This document shows positions 11,693-24,690 of a DNA stretch of 64,000 nt, piece after piece. The first letter of the stretch is position 1. Every line of letters begins with the position of its first letter. The DNA comes from Rachycentron canadum (lineage: Eukaryota; Chordata; Actinopteri; Carangiformes; Rachycentridae): contig CM076648.1 in the NCBI GenBank assembly GCA_038496675.1, positions 20,022,365-20,086,364 on the forward strand. Direction: 5' to 3'. A model generated the notes under the pieces. The model worked only from the letters and a program-made list of their open reading frames with translations. It was not told the origin of the DNA and searched no databases. Made by a program: the position numbers and the translations under genes.

Positions 11693-14600
11693 TTGTACTT
11701 ATTGTTTGGCTTATAAAGACACCAAAATGATCTGTATGTAGGCCAAAGGGTCACTTTGTTGCTCGGTCACAAAAGCTTATTACTCGTCGGCCTTTGTCAC
11801 TGATGTGAAGGGAAAAAAAAGGATTTAATTTATTTTATGCACTGGGTTGAATTAAAGAAAAGACAAGTTGAAACCAGGGAGAAATCAAGACTGACCAGCT
11901 TCAGTCTTTACATTATTGATGTTTTCAGGAAGGTGTAATTCAGTGGCAAATTTTCCTCTAATAACTGCAGCAATATCGAAAGATACAGCCTGACTGGTGG
12001 AGGCTTTGTAAGGAGCTAGAGGCCAATTATGCAAACTCTGATTTTTGTGACAGATTTGCACGAGGAGGCCCATAAAAGAAAAATGTGAGGATTTAAAAAA
12101 ATAATAATGTTTTAATTATCCCTTCTCATAAGTTGGAGGCCAGATTATTTTAGGAGCAAACAATGAGGAGTTATGCAAAGCTGCAGACGTTTCTGCCATG
12201 CCAATGTGGATGTACTGGCATGTGGTCAAATACGCGCTGTGTTCCTATCTTTGTTGAACACTGCTGTCCAACAGACCTTGTTTCTCCAGAATACATTATT
12301 TTGATTAATTACACAAGGTCCCCATTGGATTTGAATGACCTCCAAAAGAGTGTACCGAGTCCTGGTCATGTGACCTCCTAGATTTCTATAAAGCATGATA
12401 ATGAGGCTTATTAGCATAAACATGCAGACAGAGAGAGGCTTCTTAAATGGGTTGGGATATTATATCTCTTATCTTAAACTCTCTCAACTGTTTTACCGCC
12501 TCACATGATCCTACAGTGCAGCTCAGACAGACTAAATGCATGAGGATGGTGATTATTGCAAATGCTTTAGGCACTGAGGAGTGCACAGGGACAGCGGTTA
12601 AGGGGAATTTAGTGTGTTGTGTTATTTAGTCATAAACGCTGTAACATGTCGCAGTAAAGCAAACCAGAACCCACTGAGTTATGTCACTTCCCTGTGTGTG
12701 TGCAGCCCGTATGGCGTCGAGAAGTGGCACAACCAGTATATATTACATGCATGCTGTCATATGTGATCTGTAAGGTCCTGAGTCCCATGCATAAAACATC
12801 TTTACACTGAGAAGTGCTCTCAAGAGGTATATTTATTAGGAATGAAAAAGAATACCAGCTGAGTAATAAATTAATTTCTTTGATACCTTTCAGATAAATG
12901 AGATATGAAGATATTTATTTCAGATTTTCCTCCATTCAGAGCTTAAAAAAATTCTAGGCGTAAAGAGAAAATAGGTCTTCTTCATATCAGTGTATCAGGG
13001 GCAGATGCACTTTACATGTGTATTTATCACTTTGAAAATCAAGCAGCAGGTTAAGATAGTGGTGGTGCTCTTGCAGCAGCATCTTAATCAGAATGGAGGG
13101 TAGGTGTCATAAAGGACTGAAGCAGTGACCTTCCATTTGTAGGATTGCCTATTCCAAGCCAAGACAACATTGTACTCATGTGCTGAATTTTGAATCTTAT
13201 CTTTCAGCAAAATCCTACTGTAATCCCAGAAACCTTAATATTCAAAATCAATATTTGGAGAAAAAAAAAAAAAAAAAAACCTGAGACGAGTGAGGGCTCT
13301 TTAGTTGTCCCGGCGATAAAATTGTCACCTTAACAAGACCATTTTCTCTCCTCTGAAATCCCATAAAACGTCTGATGGATGACAGATATGATCAGGTGGT
13401 TGTATTAATCAATACACAGCATCTGATGCTGCAGCCTTTTGTGCCATAATCCAGACTGAGCAGCCATACAGGTGCCCAATTCAGATGTCAGAAGAAGGAT
13501 ATACTCACCTGCAAATAGCGACTGGGGCATAAATCTATGTGACAATAAGACAGGCAGCACAATTCATTATGTAACCAACTAATCTAACTGCCCCATTCAC
13601 CAGCCAACTAATTTAATTAATAGAGGTTACGTCTCCTGGGTTATCAGATACGTACTCCTTATTGCTGATGTTATGTTACTACCAATGCTACCGTGCGCGA
13701 TTCATCACTGATGCTCGATTCCTTCTAAATCAGTGTTTTTCTCTGTCGGTGGGTAGGTGAGGTTTGTGGAATGACTAAAGACCACCTGGAGGCCTCTTCA
13801 CAAATCAATACCAACCTCATGGTCAACGTTATCTCCTAAGGAGGGGAGTTAAGATTGATTGTCGTTAAGCACTTTACAGGATGGAAAGAGGATGAGGACG
13901 GATCATAAAACGCCCACGCACCACCTACCCATCTCTCTCAGCTGCAACAGAGTGCAGCCAATCGATAAAGGCAGGATCAGCAAAAACATAAATAAATAAA
14001 TAAATAAAAACAGTGAAGAAATAAAAATCTAAATAAACATGGTAATAGTAAAAAAAAAAAAAAAAACTGCACAGGAGACTGATTATGAAAATGACAAATT
14101 ATGATTTTTAGGAATTATTTTAGATGCAGTCCTGTTCATTTCAACTCATTAGTCGTTTTTTTATGCATTCATATAACCACTGGAGACAAACAGGTTAGAT
14201 CTCTTTGGAGCAAACCTCTGTGTATTCCTGACATGAAAAGAGAAAAAGGCGCATCTTGAAATTAAATAACTGTGGCTCTGCAGCTTCAAGCTAATGAAGG
14301 CAAAGTGGGAGTATTAGCTTAACTCACTCAGGAGGTAACACAAATATGCATAATGGATTATTGAAACACATGGGACAGATTATGATATCATATTAAAGGT
14401 AAGAGATGAAGAGGAAGTTTAGTGTGCACACATTAACTCTGAGGACCTGAGCAGTCAGGTTAATACTGGCTCCCTGTTTATAAAACTGTATTTTACCAAG
14501 AATGTGCACGTCCGCAAGTAAAAGAACATTATGTTTCATAGCTTTTATTGCAGCCTTTCATGCCTCACTTGTTGTGCGGCTGAAATGATTCACGTCGGTA

Positions 14601-15780
14601 AATAAGAGATTCTTTTTTTCCTCAGCACATACAGGATGCTTTTACGGAAATACTTTGAAAGACAACATTACATAACCGCACCACCTGACATTCCTTATTC
14701 ATGTCACAGCACATTACACCTGCCTCACATCCTCAGTAAATATATGCGTATAGGCACGTAAGAGGCAGGAAATCAGCAGCACAAACCTCAGTCACAACAG
14801 ATGTAATATGAGTGGGGTTTAGGGCTGCAGAGGTCTCCTCTCAGTCATCATCTCAATCTAATATTCAAATGCTGACTTGGAAATGAGCCAACTGGGTTTT
14901 TATTCTGTCTTCCTCGTGGCTGCGTGTTGGTAATTTATTCAAATGAGTTATTCCAATTGAAAAACAGCAGCATATTTTGTACATGTCCATTTGTTATATT
15001 AAGCCAGTGGTTCACAATCACAACGACTCATGACGCTTTAAAGAAAGTGGTACTGATTCACACACACCTCACAGCCAGGAAATGAAGTGTTTCACAATTA
15101 AAAGAGAGTTAATGAGGTTAGTATACAATAATTTAAAATATGAGTTAAACTGCATCAGTTAAAACCTGTGGTGAAGGGAAAAAAGGCTTGACTTACAGTG
15201 CTGCTGGTCTTGATTTGGCCTCTAGTTTTGTTAGTTAGTTTTGTCTTAGCTTTGATGAGGTTTGTGTGGTTTGTTGTCTTCATGCTGTTTCTTTCCAGTA
15301 GCGCCTGCTGTTGATGACATACTCAGTGCAACAGTTTTATTTGCTTGTGGATGAATAAAACCACAGATTTGACAGCTTTTGTTTATCATTGCAGGATGTG
15401 ATGAGAGGTGATGGCTCCTAATGTAAAATGTGGATGGCTGCCATTTTTTCCCCCTCACAATTATGAAGTGATCATTCCAGTTATATGGAACGATTGGGCC
15501 TGCGGTTTCTAGGTGCACTATTACTATTTGTCATCAACAGAAAAATTATAGCAATGGTTATTTGTAACTTTCCTGAAAAGCTACCTCTTGCAGTCGTGAG
15601 GGTAATGACTGTCCTGTGTGAGGTAGGTGGGGGGAGGAGGACATCATCGTTATATTGTCAAAAAATGTCTTAGGGAGGAGGTTGACTTAGACCCAAGAGA
15701 CTTCAAATCCCATCTCATACCAAACCTTTTGTAACTTTAACCGTGACCCAAGTAACCTTAACGCTAAACTCGACCAGACT
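11693..15780. other. No gene seen; AT-rich islands of unknown role
   Basis: No exon can be supported. Homopolymers lie at 13260-13279 and 14050-14066, and an (AAAT)n run at about 13988-14008. Some stretches (12280-12430, 13380-13500, 14850-15000) have non-repetitive ATTA/TAAT-rich sequence that could be regulatory, but nothing here proves it. A short CCAGTGGTTCACAATCAC at about 15005 resembles a hAT-element end. Confidence 0.45.
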
Positions 15781-15829
15781 TTAAAGGGGCAGTACGTAAA
15801 TTTCCTCTGCTGCCAAAAGTAGTTTCTTA

Positions 15830-16140
15830 CTGGACGCTGGTGATGATGGTGATTGTTGCATTTACAAGACAAGGAGTTATAATGCACCATCTGAGCAAAT
15901 TGAAGGCTACAGTGAGTTGCTATCAGAAAGTGATGAAGTGAGCCTGGACTAGCTGGTTAGCATCCTAACTTAAGCAGAAGATTAAGACAAGAATTAACAT
16001 TGGTGTAGCTTTCTACCACTGGAGACAGAGCAGAGGTGAGTAAAGGAATAAGTAAATAGCTGCTAACGCTAGCTATGAAACAATAACAAAACTTAAATAT
16101 GCAGACAGAGTAATGAAATGAATGAATGAAATAGTCTCTC
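15830..16140 (+). repeat. Dispersed repeat, copy 1 (partner at 42 kb)
   Basis: Ordered similarity to about 42005-42330 on the same strand: CACCATCTGAGCA / GCCATCTGAGCAGA, GGCTACAGTGA / GGCTGCAGTGAATTG, AGCTGGTTAGCATCCTAACT / GGCTGGTTACCTTCCTAACT, TTGGTGTAGCTTTCTACCAC / TTGGTGTTGCTTTCCACTGC, GGTGAGTAAAGGAA / GGTGAGAAAAGGAA, then ACAATAACAAAACTTA / AGCAATAGCAAAACTTA. Family unknown. Confidence 0.75.
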
Positions 16141-16259
16141 TTACCATACTGTTCTACATCAGAAAATGGTTGTACGAGCTGTTTTTTGTATGTATTGTGA
16201 TGTAGGTCAAATTTCAAAATTGAAAGGTTAAAATGCATCGCCGCACAGAAAGATTGTTA

Positions 16260-19200
16260 TTGATTGTTGACACAATTTGCTCTTGGACTGATTTAATGTG
16301 TCACCATGGTTTCCAATTCATTATAGATGATATCACCACACCATGATATCACAGCATGAACTTAAAATCATAAGTTTAGAAATAGTTGAGTGTTACACTT
16401 GCACATCATCTCAGAAATTACCCACATCATAGGATTCAATTAAGTACACTTTTAATTAAACAGGCTTACGTAGTCTTTGTTTTTTATGGTCAAATTAATT
16501 TAAGTTTGTAAATTAACTGAGGTTAATGAGTAAAGAAGTGACTCATTTATATACATATGCAGCGCATGTCCAGTCATAACACCTCACTCTACCTCTTTTG
16601 TTAGTGTTACCTGCAGTCATCTCTTGCCTGTGAAATCTGATAGTTTCAGAAAAACATGAGGAGTAAAGCAAACATATTAAATATGAAACAGGCTTTGACA
16701 GCAGTGCCATCTTGGAAACTGTAAAAGAGCTTTGTAATGCATAATTTCCTGAAAGCAAATCAATGTGAAAAGTGAAAACACTGTATTCTCATGGTTTCTT
16801 TAGAGGGAGAGAGCAAAATCATAACCGCTGTCATAATTAATGTTACTTAAAAAGCAGGGAATGAATCGTGACATATTTTTCATAAAAGTCTGTCTGAGTT
16901 TGACAGTGCTGAGGACATTAAAGTAAAGTAGCTTTAAATTTCATAAAACACCAAAACGCTGGCTGTTCTCACCTTTTTCAGTCAAACTAAAATTCCATAT
17001 ACCTGCCTAAACTCTGCTGAATTAAACAGCATTACTCTCAGTCTAGTGGACTTCAAAGATGATTTCATGACAAATTACAGTCAAATAATCGTGATGCAGA
17101 TCTCACTGTGACTGGCTATTTTTAGCCTTTTTATTCTCATGCCGGAAGGAACATTTTAATATGCTAATACATGTTTTTCCTTCTTAATGGCAGCAGCTCT
17201 TTGAGACAGTTGTATCCACTTGCATTTGAAAACCAGTGTTACGATTAGAGCGCCGAAAAAATTGAGCCAAATATGCCCTATATCTGTCTGCATTTGTTCA
17301 TAAAACCGGTCAGGGAAAGGACAATGCTGGGATCCACCAGCCAGACAGTGCTCACTGGTAATGTTGTAGGTGTAAATGGAGTCGTGCTCTGTTGAAAGAG
17401 CGAGTCTTGTGTGCACGCTCCCTTCATCCATCATATATGTGTCTGTCTATGTGGGCAAGGAGAGACAGAGGATGCTCTCCAGCCGGGCCCAGGAGATGGG
17501 CTGAAGGGAGGATGACAGATGACAGATGAGGTGCCGTCATGGTTTCCTAAGAGCTCAGTAAGACCTGTCTTTTGGCGGCACATCTAAATTATTACCCCAG
17601 CTTCGCAGGCGTTTGTAGCGCTCGGCCCAGTCTTTTCTTATTCCTGTAAGGCTGCAGATATCTGGGTTTTGAAAGCTCATGAGTTTGTTTGTTTTTTTTT
17701 TTGTATCATCTCAATACCTCTTGCTGATGAATTAAAAAATTCATTATGAGGGTATAACAAATAAACCAATCCTCCAACCTGAACAACCATATAGGTTTTT
17801 TTTTTTTTTCCAACCCTCCAATACGCACCCCTACGGCTGCAGGTATATGGATCTGGGTTGTCATGGTTACAATAACAAGTGCGCAGACCGAACTTAGTGC
17901 AGCCTACCTAGCTTTGTTGCCATGGATACTGTAATGGCCATGCCTTGACTAGGCTATAGGCACCAAAAATACTTGGTTAGATTTCGGAAAAGATGGTGAT
18001 TTTGGTTAAAATAAGAACTTCCTCAACATTAGACGACCTTTGTTACCACAGTTGCAATAATAAATAACAACGTGGTTAACTTTGTCAAATGGCCGTGGAT
18101 CACAGAAACAGCATAAACTGCTACTTTCACATATGAATCCACCCAGGACAACTCCTCCCAACGTGACCTTTGTCGCTCTATAAATTACTGTATTTTTACG
18201 TTATATCCTGTCACAATTACTACAGCCAACAGATGTTGCCTAGCAACAAAACGTAACAGTGGCTCCTCATAACTTGCACAGATGATCAATGGGCTCGTTT
18301 TTGTACAGGACAGTCTCATAATGACTGGTGATGTTAATCCAGTACTGCAAGCAGAGGTGATTGGTCTGATCATCAGGAAGCAGCCATGAAGCCTTTGATC
18401 TCAAATTTCTCATTCCCACTCCTGTAGAACACATGAGCATGTGTGTTTTAGGGTATGTAAGATGGACTTGGTATGCGAAGAATGAATGTGAAATATATTT
18501 ACATGTCCTACAAGTAGGTCACATGTTCCTGGAACGACTGGTCTCAACCGATCATTCCTATTATAAAACACTTGACACAAACAAGCCCTAATGATGAATC
18601 CGGCTGCATGCTCATTAATTCAAGAGTTAAAAAAACATGCGTGGAGTGTGAGCTTTTCCCTCGCGGACAGACTGTTGCTGTGAGCTCTGATTGTGAGGGG
18701 CCCCCATCCCTCCTGTTTGACTGTGGCCCTAGAAAGCGTAACTAGCAGGGAGGCTAGAAATGTGAACTAGACACGTGTTTCTGCCAGACACTGTGATCTA
18801 GTGCTGAGTAGGTGCTTCTGTATGCCAAGTTGGTGTGGAGGGAAAGTAGGGCAAACAATGTAATCCAAAATACAACAAAGTGGACATTTTCTCTTTCGAG
18901 CAGAAATTACAGAAACATAGTGTCTACAAGATTTGCATATATTTGCAAATAAAATAGCAACAAGAAGTCATTGTTGCAGCTTTCTCCACAGTCCCATGGC
19001 ACATTTGATGTTTGGCAAGCCACGATCTCAAAGCACTCTGCGAAACTGCAAATATCAGCCATAATCTGTGTGTGATCATGTTTGTATTGAGTATCGGGGG
19101 CGTAGATCTGTGAAAACTTGAATGTGTAAGAGAAGGAGCCTTTAATTCTTTTCACTAAAGGTGTAATACAGAGATGTCCCTCACTCCCACACTCCTTTGT

Positions 19201-19690
19201 GCTGGATCTCTGCTCTGACTCGCTGCCTGACTCATCTCCATTGTGAAAGTTACTTGAGTATTTTCATTAATTACCAACCTTGAGGTTCAGACAGGCTAAT
19301 AAAGACACAGAACTAAATAAATCTCTTTGGGCTCACAGCACATGCTTCTGATTTTTGGGTAGCATTTTATCAGCAAGCATGATGTCCTCCTCTGTTCACT
19401 ATTAAAGGGACACTTATTTTTACCCAGAATTCAAGTTTGTGATGTTGCACTGGTACTTGAAGAAAACCCATAATATGGCTGCAATGAACTTTTCTTATTA
19501 TAATTGTTATTTTACAATGTTTTTGTTACTCTTCTGAAATTGGAATTTAGTTACATAAATATACGCATTATGATCAAAAGATGAGGATATTTGTGTGTGT
19601 GAATAGTTTTTAATCCATTTTAATTGCTCAACTGAGTTGAAATACTCAGCACTAAAATAAATCACAGCATCATTAATAGCATCAATTAGC
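16260..19690. other. No gene seen (contains one dispersed repeat)
   Basis: Apart from the repeat at 17850-18310, this is AT-rich single-copy-looking sequence with T-runs near 17690 and 17797. None of the short open frames has a recognisable motif or plausible splice borders. Confidence 0.5.
17850..18310 (+). repeat. Dispersed repeat, copy 2 of a pair
   Basis: Partner of 8800-9150: TTGTCATGGTTACAATAACA, GTTGCCATGGATACTGTAAT, GATTTTGGTTAAAATAAG, GTTGCCTAGCAACAAAACGT and CAATGGGCTCGTTTTTGTAC, in the same order and orientation. This copy is longer between the second and third words. No coding capacity. Confidence 0.7.
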
Positions 19691-19702
19691 AACAACAAGG
19701 CA

Positions 19703-19715
19703 CCAGCAGAGGGCA
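19703..19715 (+). promoter_or_regulatory. CTCF-like motif
   Basis: CCAGCAGAGGGCA fits the CTCF core consensus CCASYAGRKGGCR at every position. Occupancy cannot be judged from sequence, and the core also occurs by chance or in repeats. Confidence 0.4.
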
Positions 19716-20740
19716 TCAAAAAATCATTATCTTCTAATGCAGCCATTTGTAGGGCACCTCCAAGAGCTCCATTTAACAAGAGCCCGGAGGATGCAGGGGG
19801 GACAAACAGCAAAACACATGCTTATGGGACCCAAATGTGACAGTGGAGCTGGGCTAACGCACAGTGCTGCTGTCATGTCGTGCTGCGGAGCAGTGGTGCT
19901 GCTGTCAGCTCGCTCAAACCTAAAAGTACCAGTCGCTCACAATTGGACAGTGCTTGCTGTCTCAAAGTCTCTGACTTCAGAAGCAATCACAGTCTGCTCT
20001 CTGTAAACTGTTCGAGATGCAGAGCTGTTAAAATCACTCACACTGTAGCTTTTTACTATGATTGCACGCTGAGAAAAACCATTTTACCTTTGAGGTTCAA
20101 AGCAAGGTCTAATGTAATAATGTAGTCCTCCAATCATTTCCCCCGAGCAAACATCCTCCATTCCTCAGATGCCAGATAAACAAGGCTCTAGTTTGATTAT
20201 AAAATATGTGTAAAACAATATATTATCCAACATCCACTTGGCTTGCAGTTAATTTAATCCAGATGTGGAAGTAACTGGATTAGAAGCACGTCTGCCAGAT
20301 CTCCACTGGATGAATCCAATCACGTTATGTATGAAAGATACTGCAGGAGCACGAGATATTTCCACTGTGATAGCTGAGATGTGCGGCGGCAGCTGCATAG
20401 GCACTCTGTCTAGTGGCTGCTTCTTGAAGCAGGGATGTGTGCCAAGAAGGAACTAAGTCCCTTGCAAATCCATTCACTGGGAATGGTTGTCATCCCTCCA
20501 ATCCATTCAAATTTGATTTGGCAAAAAGTAGTTTGCATGACAGAACCTTGAACTCCAATTGGGGGTAGGTGATGAGGGGGAGGTGAATGACGCACATGCC
20601 CGGGAAGCTAAATGAGTCAGGAGGAGGATTCCCAGGGCTCATACAATAGACTCCCTTAATAAATCTAATACATCATTTTGAAATGACACTTTATGCAGCT
20701 AGGGTACAGTCAGATAGATTGACTCTACAGTGCACAGTGT

Positions 20741-20920
20741 GTACAGTGTGTGTGTGTGGGGGGGGGCGGGGGGGGGGGTGCCTCTCAGTGAGAAGGGCCC
20801 CAGGTTTGAACCCTCTGGCTGGCTGGTAAATTTCTCTGTTTGTATATTCTCCCTGTGTCTGAGTGGGTGGTTCAGTTTCTGGTTGTGAATGGTTAGAGAG
20901 TCAACATTGGACTCATGGCC
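20741..20920 (+). mobile_element. SINE-like copy, 5' part, behind a TG/G-rich tract
   Basis: TG repeats and a G-run (to about 20779) are followed by GTGCCTCTCAGTGAGAAGG, a box-B-like GGTTTGAACCCT and TATTCTCCCTGTGTCTG. This is the order seen in the full-length copy at 9.4 kb. The 3' part is not recognisable. The G-run could form a quadruplex. Confidence 0.55.
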
Positions 20921-23335
20921 GGAACGATAATGTCATACCATGTCTGCTTGATGTGCAAATAAGCAACTGTCAGCTAACAACTTCAAGGTCATACGATATG
21001 TCAGTGTTGTCTTGCAGCTTGTTTCTGCTGCCAAAAAAAATCAACTAATACGAATAATTTGTAGTGTTTTGTGGCCCAAAGGCTTTTAAACATCTTCATG
21101 TCACTTATAATATCATATCATAGATGCATTTTACAGTTAATTCTCCATTTAACAGCTGTAAACTGATCTCTATGTGATTTAATTACACTATTTTTTTTTT
21201 AGTTTTTTCAAATATAACCATTAAGTGATTGAAGTTACATTATATCCTGTTACAGTCTGGAGGCTCTAACATAAATAAAGAAAAAAAATAAAAGGACTTG
21301 GCCCCTGAAAACAAGACAAGACTTGACAAGAAGCGGTTGAATAATGCATAACTGCTTTACTGTGCAATGTTGAGTGTATTTTTTGAGCATGCCGATGAGA
21401 ACATCAGTAGTAAAGTAAGCTACATTATCTACAGTCAGTTTCCTTTGTGGTTCCAAAGGTGAATGTAGCCAAGAACACAATTTGAATAGTAAATAGTAAA
21501 AAAAAAAAAAAAACCCCAAAAAACCAATACTACTTATATTACTTTACTTCTCTTTGGATGAACTGCAAATAGATTGTCTTAATGGCACCATTAATGGAGG
21601 ATTGTTAGCAAGAGATTGAACAATCATTGGTCTGTTATTAAATGATCTGATCAAATGAGCAAACTAATGAATAAAGGCTATAAAAATAATTAAAGGTGAA
21701 ATTGCATTTTGTGTGAAGGCCATAAGCATGTTTGGTCAGGAGAGGGGTTCAGATATAATTGAGAGGTGTTTTTTTGCTTTGCTTTTCAGCTGTTTTATTG
21801 AAAATAAAAAGTAAAACTGGTTTCATCTGCACCATTGCCTCTCATATTACCATTTGATATCATTTCATTAATTTGCAGTAGGTCATGACTTTTCTTTACT
21901 GTAGTTGTGCGCAAGGAGACATTGGTCTTTTCTATATTGCACTGCACACGGCATGTAATTATAGTGTTGTTGCTGCGCTGAGTAACTTTTGTTCTTCTAC
22001 AATGCCCATTGTCTTTCATCTTTTAATGTTATTCTCCATAGTAAAGGAAGTAACCTGAGTTTAGAGAAGTGTTATTGTCGTTCTATTTTCAGAATATACT
22101 GTTATCTCCGTTTGCAGTCTCTTTGCCAAACATTTATTTGAGAATTAAGGTTAATTTTGGTAAGGTTCATTTTAAAGCTGAATTTAAAATAGACTCAACT
22201 CAGGACTAATAAGAAACCAATACATGTTTTCCATATATCACAATTTCAAACTAATTCTGTGTAAAATGTCACAAGGCTTGGCACATTTGTGACTGCCATC
22301 CTGACTACACATGCATGGAACATGAAGGTTTTGAGAAGACACATTAAATGAATTTATGATTGTAATCCATTTGCTCTTTGTCAGGTTAGACATATTTTCA
22401 TGGAGCTTTGCCTGTAGGGGCTCTTGATAAAGTGACTGAAGTAGTCCGGCACAGTATATTGGCCCATCAGACTTATATTTAACACCAACTAATTTCATCC
22501 AAAGCTTTTACCTAACATCAACATTTTATAAGATTAACTCTCATTTCTGCACTGAGCTGCTGCTGGAGGACAGTCTCTGGTTCAGCTGCCATCAGTGTCA
22601 TTATTTAGTGGCATTTCTTTGTAGAAGTTAGTGTTGCAGACTTTGATTCAGAATGAAATTCATTGCCTGTTCTGAAGTCTGCAGGATCAACATTATTTAT
22701 GACTTTGGCTCGTCTAGGGGCTGGCTGTCACTTAGAAATTAGGATTTAGAGGAATTACTATCAATCAATGATAACTCTGGCTCATAATCTGTGTCACATA
22801 TCCTCCCCCTTTTCTTCTATATGTTTGCTCTCTCTCTGATTTGCTATGCAATAAAGGGGACATATCTAACATGCAATTAAAATAAAAGGCAGCTTTGGGG
22901 CCACTGTATTTTTTTTTTTTTTTTTTGCTGATGATCTTTCTTGTCTAATCCATCTGTTTGAGGATCTGTTCAGGACCCCGGGGAAAAAGGCCTCAGATGA
23001 GTAGAAAACCAAAGCTAAAGTCAATGCTATGTTCTTAAAAAGTTATAATGAACTCCATATGTTTGAAGTCAGACATGCCGCCATCTCCTCAAAGAACATA
23101 AAACTCTAATATAAAAAGCGACTGTACAAATGTGATCAACTGATAAAATTTTCAGACATAGGTAATTATTGCTTATTGATTGACACTATTTTTTTATTGC
23201 ATTTCTCCAAATATGTAACTATCAAAGTTTAATGGCTGTCCACTAGTGCTACATTTACTGTAAGACATCCACATTGACATTAACTTGCAATAATACACTT
23301 ATTGACAAGAGGAAGCTCAACAAAAGTCGTCCTTC
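20921..23335. other. No gene seen
   Basis: AT-rich non-coding sequence with A/T homopolymers near 21190, 21500 and 22910. No supported exon. Confidence 0.5.
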
Positions 23336-23700
23336 CTAGTGCTGCACAGTTAATGGAAATATAATCGAAATATCAATATGGCAAAGCACAATATGTTAAT
23401 TGGAGGAGCATTTAAAAAAAAAAAAAAAAATCTGACAGAATCTGACATTTTAAGGTAAAAAGTGTCACAACAGCACTGTTAGCAACATAAGCACTGTGTT
23501 GGTAAAGAGAGTCCTCAGCCTACAAATCATATTTTCCAGACATGAAAGTGCATGTTTGTTTGTTACAAGGCCCAACAAAATCATATCATCATTTCAATTT
23601 TTGACCAGGAAAACAAACATGCAAAAATGATCATCCCAACTGAAATTGCAATTGCTTATCACAATTGCAATATCTCTCGAGTTAATCAAGCAATATAATT
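23336..23700 (+). mobile_element. Second copy of the TGCACAGTTAAT-end element
   Basis: Starts GTGCTGCACAGTTAATGGAA, then AATATAATCGAAATATCAAT and ATGGCAAAGCACAATAT. This is the same end as the minus-strand right end at 11.63-11.69 kb. A second AATTGCAATTGCTTATCACA followed by ATTGCAATATCTC near 23640 may be the opposite side. Degenerate, without a reading frame. Confidence 0.5.
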
Positions 23701-24059
23701 TTTGTTTACCCTTGTCTCTACAGTGTTAATAGAAGTATTATGTGTATAAAATATGTATAGATTTTAAATCAATATATTTAGATTTAAAAGCCTTCTTAAT
23801 TTAACTGAATCCAAATAATAATTGGGCCCTTCGAATATTCAGTATAAAGTAATCTGCAGTTATTTTTATGTTATATTATTTCCATGATCTCTTTTACAGT
23901 AACTTCCTCACCACTGAAATGTTGGGAATTCTGGTAAAATATTACTATTTACTTTATACTGTAAAACACACATATTCCCAATACAATTGAATTCCATTAA
24001 ATTTGCTGTGGATAATAATAACCCCCAGAGGAGGAATCCAACTTTTTTCATGCCCCAAG

Positions 24060-24160
24060 ACTATTATTATAAATAGATCACATGTTAGACAGCTATGAAA
24101 TTTGCAGAGAACACTTATGACCCCAGAGGATAAACTCTTAAGATTTTAATGGTCTTTCCT
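24060..24160 (+). repeat. Fish dispersed-repeat fragment (ATGAAATTTG...CCCCAGAGGATAAA)
   Basis: CTATGAAATTTGCAGAGAAC, TGACCCCAGAGGATAAACTC and TGGTCTTTCCTCTAG match a repeat common in fish genomes, as I recall it. A related piece lies at about 41710-41860. Confidence 0.5.
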
Positions 24161-24559
24161 CTAGATAAAACAAAGTGAATTATTCTTAGACTCACTTTTG
24201 CTTAAAATCATTACATTGCTGAAATTGGAAATACAGGAAAAGCCATCTCTCCTTGAACGGTGCCTTTCACCTGACCCAAAAATATCACACATACTAAACA
24301 TGTATCTAACGTTTCAGACTTCAAATGTCATCCGTTCTTGACTTTTGCTACTGTACATTTTAAAATATAGAAAGCTGCTTTTTTATTATGACACAATAAT
24401 CCAGAGAAATGATAAAAACACTATTATAAAAAAAAAAAACTAAAAATCCATGTATTTATTACACTGTGTTTAGCTAAGGGGAATCACATTAGAGATGAAC
24501 CACTTGCTCATTATGAATCCCCACCAGTGAATGGCCAAAGGCATTTTGTTTTCAGTTTG

Positions 24560-24690
24560 GGTTTAGGTTCAGATTTGGCAGAATGTCAAAGTTCAAGGTC
24601 ACTGCGAACTCAAAAAACACCGTTTTGGCCAAAACTCATGAACAAATGCATTAGTTCATGAATCATGAATTAGAACAATTATCAAATAAA
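24560..24690 (+). repeat. Fish dispersed-repeat fragment (TCAAAGTTCAAGGTCACTGCGA)
   Basis: GTCAAAGTTCAAGGTCACTG followed by CGAACTCA and GGCCAAAACTCATGAAC match the family better preserved at 28200-28540. Confidence 0.5.

Noticed and set aside
15000..15080. CCAGTGGTTCACAATCAC as a complete hAT element
   Set aside because: Only one end was seen. No matching inverted end nearby.
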